From Planctomycetota bacterium (lineage in GTDB: Bacteria > Planctomycetota > UBA1135 > UBA2386), in NCBI GenBank assembly GCA_020425885.1, contig JAGQRA010000055.1:1-19478 (forward strand): DNA of 19,478 bases. The letters run 5' to 3'. Under the pieces are notes generated by a model. That model searched no databases, had not been told where the DNA came from, and saw only the letters and a list, made by a program, of their open reading frames with translations. This document shows positions 9,148-16,039 of this stretch, in pieces. Position 1 is the stretch's first letter. Each line of letters starts with the position of its first letter. The position numbers were made by a program, and so were the translations under genes.

Positions 9148-10193
9148 CGCTGGAAGATCGGCGCCATGGCGTAGGGGAGTTGCAGGATCGTGAGCCCGAT
9201 CGAGGTGCCGTAGACCGAACCGACACCGTCGCCGTCCCAGCTGCCGTCCTTCTTCTGCTGTTTGAGCAGCCATCTCGACTTCTTGCCGAAGTAGTCCTGC
9301 CAGTCCTCGCCGCCGCGTTGGAAGATCGCCTGCGACCAGTAGAGATGGGTGTAGAAGTGATGACCGGTGTTGTCGGTCGTCACCGAGATGTGCTTCTGGC
9401 AGAACCGGTAGGCCTTGTCGGCGAACGGCTGATCGTCATAGATGCCCGCGTTGTAGAGCACCGCGACGCCGGCGCCGGTGATCGCCGGCCGGCTGCCGCC
9501 GCCGGAGTTGAGGCTGTAGCGGATGCCGCCGTCGCCGTTCTGGCAGCGCTTGATGTAGGCGACGGCGCGATCGATCGTCTTCTTGTCGACGACGATGCCC
9601 GCCATGCGGCACGCGCGCAGCGCCTGCACCTGCGTCACCGTCACGCTGCCCTCGTCGCTGTTCGAATCGGGAGTGTAGATCCAGCCGCCGGCCGATGATT
9701 GCGCCTTCGAGATCAACGTGACGGCGCGATCGAGGACCCGCTTCAGCTTCTGCTGCTTCACGAGGTCCTCCTCCATGCCATAGACCGACGCCAGATACAG
9801 CGTGGCGAAGCCGTGGCCGTACATGCTGCGCCCCTCTTCGGCCGGCACCGAGATCAGGCCCGTGCGCGAGTCGTAGCAACGCAGCAGGAAATCGACCGAG
9901 TCACGAACCTCGCGCCAGTGGCGGCCGCGGGTCGGCGTCGAGCCCGATGCGATCAGGGCCATGCCGGCAAGGCCCGTCATCGCCGTCGGGTACGAGCCGT
10001 AGCCACCCTGATTGCGCCAGCTGCCGTCATTGCCTTGATTGCGCCGCAACCACTCGAGACCGCGTTGCACCGCCTCGTGGATCTCCTTGGTGACCAACGG
10101 CGGATAGGCGTAGTCCTGGGCGGCGAGTGCCGGCATCACCGACAACGCGGACCAGATGGCGCAGCGGCGCAGCTGTGAGGGGAGGGACATCAT
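9144..10193 (-). CDS. Secreted squalene-cyclase/prenyltransferase-fold (alpha/alpha-toroid) protein, first copy
   Basis: The 349-residue product starts with a signal peptide (to about residue 25, ALA/AQD) and has four QW-like repeats: GLEWLRRNQGNDGSW (45-59), about 157-171 (AQSSAGGW), about 210-224 (CQNGDGGI) and about 305-319 (QQKKDGSW). The motif DEGSVTVTQ at 180-188 and the C-terminal PIFQR are features I associate with secreted toroid proteins of planctomycetes. A DxDD motif is absent, and so is the thioester motif (GCGEQ) of the related complement/macroglobulin toroids, so an enzymatic role is doubtful. The ATG at 10193 overlaps the stop of the propeller gene as ATGA and has a purine-rich AAGGA about 5 bases upstream, one of the few good Shine-Dalgarno sites here. 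A second ATG follows directly. It is the paralogue of the next gene downstream. Exported, function unknown. Confidence 0.87.
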   Translation of the reverse strand: MMSLPSQLRRCAIWSALSVMPALAAQDYAYPPLVTKEIHEAVQRGLEWLRRNQGNDGSWRNQGGYGSYPTAMTGLAGMALIASGSTPTRGRHWREVRDSVDFLLRCYDSRTGLISVPAEEGRSMYGHGFATLYLASVYGMEEDLVKQQKLKRVLDRAVTLISKAQSSAGGWIYTPDSNSDEGSVTVTQVQALRACRMAGIVVDKKTIDRAVAYIKRCQNGDGGIRYSLNSGGGSRPAITGAGVAVLYNAGIYDDQPFADKAYRFCQKHISVTTDNTGHHFYTHLYWSQAIFQRGGEDWQDYFGKKSRWLLKQQKKDGSWDGDGVGSVYGTSIGLTILQLPYAMAPIFQR

Positions 10194-12937
10194 CCTTTTC
10201 CTTCCATGAAGTCGTAGAGCCGTTGCTGCTCGTCCTCGTGAGCCCGGAGATCGGTGCCTTCGCTGCAGACCTCGATGCGTGCCAGGTGCCAGCCGAGCCG
10301 AACGGACCGCTCCTCGCACAGCGGGCCGATGTCGTCCAGGGCGGCGATGGCCTCGGCCAGTCGACCGTTTGCGGCGAGCGTCATGGCGCGGTCGCGAACG
10401 AGCGACAGCAACCGCCGGCTGCCGCGGACGCGATCCGACGCCGAGGGCAGACGCGTGGTCAGCCAATCGGTGAGCACCTTCTCGGCGGCCTCGAAGTCGC
10501 CGGCGGAGACCAGGTAGCCGGCGCTGCTCCAGGCGTCGGGCGACGTCGCGGCGATGGCTCGCAGCGCGTCCTTCGAGCTGAAGACCTCGACGCCACCCTG
10601 GTAGCCGACCCCGAGCCACGGCCCGTTCGAGACGATGTTGAACGGACCCTGCAACGGTTCGGGACCGACGCCGAACGCCGGCAGCAGCAGGCGGTGCATC
10701 AGCTCGATGCCCTTGGCGTCGAACACCAGGATCTCACGCTCACCCGGGATCAGCACGTGGTCACCGACGATGGCGCCGCGGCCGCGGCCGATGCTCTTCG
10801 GACCGTTGGTGGCTGGCAGCTCACGGCACCACTTGATCAGGCCGCCGCGCAAGGTGATGCATACCAGGGCCGTCGCGGAGGTCACGAACAGGTCCGACGC
10901 GGCGGTACCGACGATGGTCTCGAGCTTGCCGTACGGAGCGTAGTGCGTCTGCCCGTCGAGCATCCAGACCGGCTGACCGGACGAGCCGTCCAGACACAGC
11001 AGCATCTGGCCATCGCACGGAGCCAGGATCACGAGTCCGTCGCTGACGATGAGATCGTTGGGCAGGAAGCCGGTGATGTTGCCCGGCATGAACTCGACGC
11101 CGTAGTTGACCTCGGGCTGCGAGTTCCCCTTCGCCCGCGAGGTCGGCCGCAGCGGATCCTCGCGTTCGTAGCGCCGGATCCAGCGCAGGTCGCCGGCGAA
11201 GGCGTCGACCGCCGCCACGCAGCCGGCATTGGTCGTGACGTAGGCCGTGCCACCCGACACCGTGACCAACGAACCGGGCGCCTTGAAGAACGGGCTGCCC
11301 TCGGCGTGCAGCAGGGTGTGCCACAGCGGGCGGCCGGTGTTGCGATCGACGCACTCGAGCGCGTAGGCGCCGTGGCGCAGCGCCGGCAGCAAAAGCCGCT
11401 CGCCGAACACCGTCGGTGCGGCCAGGAACGTCACGTCGCGCAGGCCATCGGCGCCGTCCTCCCAATCCTGCGAGCTCCACACGCGCTCCATGCCGGCGTG
11501 GGTCGCCCCGACGCGGCGGTAGGCGATCAGGGTGCTGGCCTTGAGCACGTTCTCGTTCGCGGCCGTCTGGCGCTCGTGCCCGACGATGACGTAGCGTCGC
11601 GCCTCGTCCTCGACCGGGCGCAGCAGGGCATGGTCGACCGCGGCGATGCGGATCCTCGGGTGCCCCTGACGCGGCGCCGCCGGCGACTCGTCGCCGTCCC
11701 CTTCGCGCAGCAACAGCCCGGTCCTGGCGTCCGCGACCCGCAGTCGGAAGTTGTCGAGGAACAGGGCGGCCGGTGGATCACCGCGCCGATCGCCGGGCAC
11801 GAAGCGGATCCACGAGGCCGGACCGTAGCGATCGGCATGTGGCATCGACACCACCCGCTGCGAGCCGCCCCAGAAGGTGTTGTTGTTGTCGCCCTTCGAT
11901 GACTTCGGGTTGCGGTATGGATCGGGATCGACGAAGCGGTACTGCCACAGCGGGACCAATCCCTCGGTTTCGCGACCGAGCCATGACTGTGACCCGTCGT
12001 CGGAGAGATGCTCGCTCATCGCCATCACGTCAGCGGCGAAGATCCCCATCTCCGGGAAGTCGCGCACCGACTGCAGTTCGCCGAGGATGCGCAGCGAGTC
12101 TTCGGCGTGCTCCTTCGCCAGCTCGCGAACGGCCGCCTGCGCCACGGCCGTCTCGCCGGCGAGTCGAAGGCACAACGCGATCTTGAACTTGCACCAGACC
12201 GGGTCGGCGCCGGCCGCCTTCAGATTGGACGCGGGGTAGATCTCGACCAGATCGCGCAGCACCTGCACCGCGGCGCGATACCGCCCTTCGTGCATGAAGC
12301 GATCGGCCAGCACGACCATCGCCTTGCCGGCCGCAACCGTGGCGAAGTACCGGTTCGTGACCTGCTCCAATTCCGACACCGAACCCGAGGCCAGCGCCGC
12401 CTCGAGCAGCTCGTCTGCGGCGACCTCGTACAGCGTCCGATAGAGGTCGATGCCGTGCTCCGGCATGCGTGACAGCAGCTCGTGGCAGAGCCTGCGCACC
12501 GGACGGAACAGACGACTGTCCTGCGAGAACACCGAGTTGGCGGCGTCGAGTTCACGGGGTGACCGCCGCCGCTCCTGCTGCGGCGCGTCCGCAGTCGCCG
12601 CCCCACCATCCGCCGCCCCATTCGAGGCCTGATCGTCGGTCGGCTCCGCCGTCGCGGTCCCGCCGAGGAACTCGACGGTCTTGCCCTCGATCACGTCCTG
12701 CAGCACTTCTATCGCCGCGACGTAATCGGCGCCATCAAGGAACGTCTGTGCCCGCCGCAAGTAGTTGTCGAGGTTGGGGTTCTCGAACATCTGGACGGCG
12801 ACTCCAGGGTCGTCGTCCGCAACCTTGGGGCCCGGCCCGATGGTCCCGATGGGAACCACGGCCCGTAGCTGCTGGGCCGAGCCCGCCACGGCAATCGCGG
12901 TGGCGGCCAGTAGAAGGTGGGGTAGGCGGTGAATCAC
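10190..12937 (-). CDS. Secreted TPR and PQQ-type beta-propeller repeat protein
   Basis: First gene of the minus-strand operon, 915 residues. A signal peptide (MIHRLPHLLLAATAIAVAGSAQQ) is followed by TPR-like helices split by a disordered Ala/Asp/Gln-rich linker (about 93-128). The helices continue from about 140 to 310 (for example HEGRYRAAVQVLRDLVEIYP). From about 390 to 790 come propeller blades of the PQQ type: ALECVDRNTGRPLW, VAAVDAFAGDLRW, LLCLDGSSGQPVW, LVCITLRGGLIKW and ILVFDAKGIEL. Helical, TPR-like sequence returns at 800-915. Such blades are mostly structural or protein-binding; nothing shows a PQQ-dependent dehydrogenase, and I infer a scaffold role like that of BamB-type propellers. 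The start GTG at 12937 was chosen for the signal peptide. The frame is open up to 13141, but that extension (Pro/Arg/Gly-rich) looks non-coding. No strong Shine-Dalgarno sequence. Confidence 0.85.
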   Translation of the reverse strand: MIHRLPHLLLAATAIAVAGSAQQLRAVVPIGTIGPGPKVADDDPGVAVQMFENPNLDNYLRRAQTFLDGADYVAAIEVLQDVIEGKTVEFLGGTATAEPTDDQASNGAADGGAATADAPQQERRRSPRELDAANSVFSQDSRLFRPVRRLCHELLSRMPEHGIDLYRTLYEVAADELLEAALASGSVSELEQVTNRYFATVAAGKAMVVLADRFMHEGRYRAAVQVLRDLVEIYPASNLKAAGADPVWCKFKIALCLRLAGETAVAQAAVRELAKEHAEDSLRILGELQSVRDFPEMGIFAADVMAMSEHLSDDGSQSWLGRETEGLVPLWQYRFVDPDPYRNPKSSKGDNNNTFWGGSQRVVSMPHADRYGPASWIRFVPGDRRGDPPAALFLDNFRLRVADARTGLLLREGDGDESPAAPRQGHPRIRIAAVDHALLRPVEDEARRYVIVGHERQTAANENVLKASTLIAYRRVGATHAGMERVWSSQDWEDGADGLRDVTFLAAPTVFGERLLLPALRHGAYALECVDRNTGRPLWHTLLHAEGSPFFKAPGSLVTVSGGTAYVTTNAGCVAAVDAFAGDLRWIRRYEREDPLRPTSRAKGNSQPEVNYGVEFMPGNITGFLPNDLIVSDGLVILAPCDGQMLLCLDGSSGQPVWMLDGQTHYAPYGKLETIVGTAASDLFVTSATALVCITLRGGLIKWCRELPATNGPKSIGRGRGAIVGDHVLIPGEREILVFDAKGIELMHRLLLPAFGVGPEPLQGPFNIVSNGPWLGVGYQGGVEVFSSKDALRAIAATSPDAWSSAGYLVSAGDFEAAEKVLTDWLTTRLPSASDRVRGSRRLLSLVRDRAMTLAANGRLAEAIAALDDIGPLCEERSVRLGWHLARIEVCSEGTDLRAHEDEQQRLYDFMEGKG

Positions 12938-12989
12938 GAGCAGACTCGGCCACGGCGCTGGTCGGTTCCGGCCATCGCAGCGGCGGTAT

Positions 12990-13003
12990 CCAGGTTCCAG
13001 GTT
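12990..13003. repeat. Tandem 7-base direct repeat (CCAGGTT x2)
   Basis: Two perfect copies of CCAGGTT sit head to tail, about 50 to 65 bases upstream of the propeller gene start. The location would suit an operator or an activator site, but a chance repeat is equally possible. Confidence 0.35.
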
Positions 13004-13150
13004 CGGACGGGGGTGGCGAAGGAAAACTCGAACGTCATTCCCCACCGGAGGGATCAGGCCGAAATCTACGGCCCCGGGGGTTGGTCGGCGAGGCCCCCCC
13101 ATGGTTTCGCGGGTTTCCGATGACAGCGGGCGACCGGGCACTACCGCGTC

Positions 13151-13167
13151 CGGGCCCGATGGGCCCG
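13151..13167. promoter_or_regulatory. GC-only hairpin in divergent region
   Basis: CGGGCCC, a GAT loop and GGGCCCG form a perfect 7-bp stem with a 3-base loop. It is not followed by a T-run on either strand, so it is not a classical intrinsic terminator. It lies roughly midway between the two divergent starts and could be a protein-binding inverted repeat or an RNA structure in a long leader. Confidence 0.35.
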
Positions 13168-13302
13168 AGCTGTCCCGGAATCCTGGCGGTCGCCGACCGG
13201 GGCCTGCGCCTCACGCTGCGTGTTGCCACACGACGACAAGGCACCCGGCATCCAGGCTCTCGCCCCCGGCGCCGCCCGCCGACGCCGAGCGAACGGCCGT
13301 GC

Positions 13303-13308
13303 TACAAC
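13303..13308 (+). promoter_or_regulatory. Weak -10-like hexamer upstream of kinase gene
   Basis: TACAAC matches the TATAAT consensus at four of six positions and lies 62 bases before the kinase ATG and 7 bases before an out-of-frame mini-ORF ATG (13316). No good -35 hexamer is found about 17 bases upstream, so this is a tentative promoter element. Confidence 0.22.
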
Positions 13309-13370
13309 TCTCGCCATGCCCGCCAGGTCGCAACGTGCATTCCTCGCGAGTGGGTTCGAACAGGATAGCC

Positions 13371-15932
13371 ATGGCCGGCGGTGACGGTTCGACGACCGCG
13401 TTCCAACGCGTGCGTGAGCTGTTCGAGGCCGCGATCGACCTGCCGGCCGACGAACGGGCGGGCTTCCTCGACCGCGAGTGCGCCGGTGCCGTCAATCTGC
13501 GCCAGGAGGTCGAGCAGCTGCTGAGCCACGACGCGGCCGAAGGTCGTCTCGCCGGGCTGCTCGAACGCGGCGCCGAGCCGCTGATCGGCAGCGGCGGGAT
13601 CGCGGTCGGCGGCCGCATCGGTGCCTTCCGCCTGTGTTCGGTGCTCGGCGGCGGCGGCATGGGCACGGTCTACGAAGCCGAGCAGGACGAGCCGCGGCGG
13701 CGGGTCGCGCTCAAGGTGCTGTCACTCGGGCTGGTCAACGAGCGGGCGGTGCGCCGTTTCCGCTGGGAGGCCGAGGTGCTCGCGCGGCTGCAGCATCCGG
13801 CGATCGCCCAGGTGTTTGCCGTCGGCATCCACGAGAGCGGCCGGCTCGAGCTGCCGTGGTTCGCGATGGAGCTGGTGCCGAACGCGCTCGACCTCGTCAG
13901 CTACGTGCGGCAACGCCGGCTGTCGCTGCGCGACCGCGTGCGGCTGATGCTGCAGGTCTGCGAGGGCGTGCATCACGGTCATCTGCAGGGCGTCGTGCAT
14001 CGCGACCTGAAGCCGCAGAACGTGCTCGTCGACGACGGTGGCCGGGTCAAGGTGATCGACTTCGGCATCGCCCGCAGCATGACCACCGACGCCGACGCCA
14101 TGACCGAAGGCGGCATCGTCCTCGGCACGCTGCATTACATGAGCCCCGAGCAGCTGCGCGGCCATTCGGTCGACCTGCGCAGCGACATCTTCTCGCTCGG
14201 CGTCGTGCTGTTCGAGCTGCTCGCCGATCGCCGGCCATTCGTGTTCGACGAGACGACCCCGCTCGCCGTCGCCGAGCGGGTCCAGAGCCAGGACGCGCCG
14301 CGGCTGTCGACCATCGTCCGCGGCATCGATCGCGACCTCGAGGTGGTGGTGCAGAAGGCCCTGCGTCGCGAGGTCGACGATCGCTATGCCTCGGTCGCCG
14401 AGTTCGCCGCCGATCTGCGGGCCGTCCTCGACCGACGTCCAGTGCGGGCGCGCGCGCCGAGCACGTTCTATCAGCTGCGGATGTTCGCCCGACGACGCCG
14501 CGGCCTGGTGGCCGCCCTGGCCAGTATCGCCGCCCTCGTCGTCGTCGCGGTCGTCATCGTGCTGGCGCAGAACTTCGAGCTGGCCCGACGCGAGCGGGTC
14601 GCCCAGCGGGTCGCCCGGTTCGCGCGCGACTTCCTGTCCGAGTCGTCCCTGATGCAGACCCGCGGCGTCGACTACACGGTTCGCGAGGCGCTCGACGTCG
14701 CCGCCGGCGCGCTCGCAGACGAGACCTTCGAGGATCCCGAGATCGAGGCCGAGCTGCGTGAGCTGGTCGGCGAGACCTATCGCAGCCTGTCGTTGCCCGA
14801 CACCGCCGAACCCCACCTCGTGCGGGCCAGGAACCTGTGGCTGCAGATCGACGGGCCGAAGTCGCGGCGCGCGAACGAGGTCGCGATGTCGATCGTCCTG
14901 GCCGAGCGCGAGCTGGGGCACATGACCGAGGCCGAGGAGCTGCTCGACACGGTCGCCGCCGCGTTCGACGGAGCCGGCAATGAAGACGACCCGCTGTGGT
15001 GGCAGCTGCAGCACAACCGCGCCTTCGTGATGCGCCACCAGGGCCGACTGCGCGACGCCGAACGGCTGTTCCGCGCGGTGATCGCCGGGCGCGAACGCCT
15101 GCTCGGGCGCGACGCCGAACCGACCGTGATCACGATGCACAATCTCGGCACCCTGTTGCTGGGACTGAGACGACCCGAGGAGGCCCGCGACGTGCTCGCC
15201 GACGCGCTGGCCCGCGCCGAGGCCGCCGGTCACGCCGACGCCTCGACCTGGCAGATCGCCGACAATCTGGCCGGGGCCTGGGCCGCGCTCGGCGAACTCG
15301 ACCGGGCGGCGGCCGCGCATCGCAGGGCGATGCAGGGTTTCGAGGAACTGGTCGGCCCCGACCATCGCCTGACACTCGGCTGCGGCTACCACCTGCTCAA
15401 GGTGCTCTATCGTCAGGGCGAACGCGACGCGCTGGAGGAGCTCGCGACCGACCTGCTGGCGCGCTGCGAACGTGCCTTCGGCGTCGACGACTATCGCACC
15501 ATGGACGTGCTGCAGGCCCTCGCCGCCGCGCACACGCAGGCCGGCGACTGGACGACGGCGATCACGGAGCTGCGGCGCGCGTTCGCTGCCGTCGCCAGGA
15601 ACCGCGGCACCGCTCACCCCGACACCTTCAACGCCGGCCACAACCTGGCGATGGCACAGCTCGGGGCCGAGCAGGCCGAAGCCGCCCTGGCGACCACGGC
15701 CGGGCTGATCGCCGTGATCGGCGCCGAACCCGAGGCGATGCAACAGATGCCGCCGGGTTCGATCGGACTGACCTGGCTGCTGCAAGCCCGCGCCCTTCGC
15801 CTCGCCGGTCGACGGGCGGAAGCCCTGACGGCGGCACGCACCGCACGGCAATCGCTGAGCGCAGATCTCTCGGCCGAGCACGAACTCGCGACGCAGGCGG
15901 CCGCGCTCGAGGCCGAGCTCGGCGAGCGCTGA
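13371..15932 (+). CDS. Transmembrane Ser/Thr protein kinase with C-terminal TPR domain
   Basis: This 853-residue protein phosphorylates Ser/Thr residues of unknown targets. A short N-terminal helical region (about 10-60, RVRELFEAAIDLPADERAGF) is typical of planctomycete and acidobacterial kinases. The kinase core is intact: Gly loop GGGGMGTV (93-100), Lys115 in VALKVL, HRDLKPQN (210-217, catalytic Asp212), DFG (230-232) and SPE (258-260). An RD kinase is expected to be controlled by its activation loop. One membrane helix at about 379-399 follows a basic stop-transfer-like stretch (ARRRRG), placing the kinase in the cytoplasm. The outer half (about 400-850) is helical and contains kinesin-light-chain-like TPR repeats (MHNLGTLLLGLRRPEEAR, HPDTFNAGHNLAMAQLG). 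The ATG at 13371 has AGGA 5 bases upstream, and the first residues start the N-terminal helix directly. It is divergent from the envelope operon, so a sensor for that operon is possible but not shown. Confidence 0.93.
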   Translation: MAGGDGSTTAFQRVRELFEAAIDLPADERAGFLDRECAGAVNLRQEVEQLLSHDAAEGRLAGLLERGAEPLIGSGGIAVGGRIGAFRLCSVLGGGGMGTVYEAEQDEPRRRVALKVLSLGLVNERAVRRFRWEAEVLARLQHPAIAQVFAVGIHESGRLELPWFAMELVPNALDLVSYVRQRRLSLRDRVRLMLQVCEGVHHGHLQGVVHRDLKPQNVLVDDGGRVKVIDFGIARSMTTDADAMTEGGIVLGTLHYMSPEQLRGHSVDLRSDIFSLGVVLFELLADRRPFVFDETTPLAVAERVQSQDAPRLSTIVRGIDRDLEVVVQKALRREVDDRYASVAEFAADLRAVLDRRPVRARAPSTFYQLRMFARRRRGLVAALASIAALVVVAVVIVLAQNFELARRERVAQRVARFARDFLSESSLMQTRGVDYTVREALDVAAGALADETFEDPEIEAELRELVGETYRSLSLPDTAEPHLVRARNLWLQIDGPKSRRANEVAMSIVLAERELGHMTEAEELLDTVAAAFDGAGNEDDPLWWQLQHNRAFVMRHQGRLRDAERLFRAVIAGRERLLGRDAEPTVITMHNLGTLLLGLRRPEEARDVLADALARAEAAGHADASTWQIADNLAGAWAALGELDRAAAAHRRAMQGFEELVGPDHRLTLGCGYHLLKVLYRQGERDALEELATDLLARCERAFGVDDYRTMDVLQALAAAHTQAGDWTTAITELRRAFAAVARNRGTAHPDTFNAGHNLAMAQLGAEQAEAALATTAGLIAVIGAEPEAMQQMPPGSIGLTWLLQARALRLAGRRAEALTAARTARQSLSADLSAEHELATQAAALEAELGER

Positions 15933-15950
15933 ACTGAACTCGAAGTCGCC

Positions 15951-15967
15951 GCGTGACGTTGTCACGC
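15951..15967 (+). terminator. Hairpin after kinase gene, possible terminator
   Basis: GCGTGAC, loop GTT, GTCACGC is a perfect 7-bp stem beginning 19 bases after the kinase stop codon. There is no U-tract after it, so it may act as a weak or Rho-assisted terminator, as a 3'-end stabiliser, or as a binding palindrome for the next gene. The kinase and the propeller gene may therefore be partly separate units. Confidence 0.35.
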
Positions 15968-16024
15968 CGAGCGATCGACCGCGACGGCATGCGACTCCCC
16001 TCCCCGGTCGCGGCCACGTTCTCT

Positions 16025-16030
16025 TAGACT
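16025..16030 (+). promoter_or_regulatory. Weak -10-like hexamer just upstream of the HEAT/propeller gene
   Basis: TAGACT matches four of six TATAAT positions and ends 9 bases before the ATG at 16040. If real, the transcript would be almost leaderless, which would fit the lack of a Shine-Dalgarno sequence at this gene. No clear -35 hexamer is seen. Confidence 0.22.
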
Positions 16031-16039
16031 TGCCGGCTC

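Larger units (their letters stand above)
12938..13370. other. Divergent intergenic region between operon and kinase gene
   Basis: About 430 bases lie between the GTG of the propeller gene and the ATG of the kinase gene. Both genes point away from it, so it should hold both promoters. I see no convincing gene: the open frames here are Arg/Pro-rich and lack any protein-like pattern. Visible elements are a tandem 7-base repeat (12990-13003), a C7 tract (13094-13100), a GC hairpin (13151-13167), a weak -10-like TACAAC (13303-13308) and a 22-codon mini-ORF that overlaps the kinase start. Confidence 0.7.

Noticed and set aside
8080..10193. Hopanoid or squalene cyclase assignment for the toroid pair
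   Set aside because: QW-like repeats are present, but the DxDD motif is missing and both proteins have signal peptides, so a cyclase call is not supported.
10190..12937. PQQ-dependent dehydrogenase
   Set aside because: Blade motifs are present, but no cofactor-site residues or haem motif are seen, and the rest is TPR-like.
13722..15965. A long minus-strand open frame opposite the kinase gene
   Set aside because: Shadow frame; the plus strand has the complete kinase motifs.
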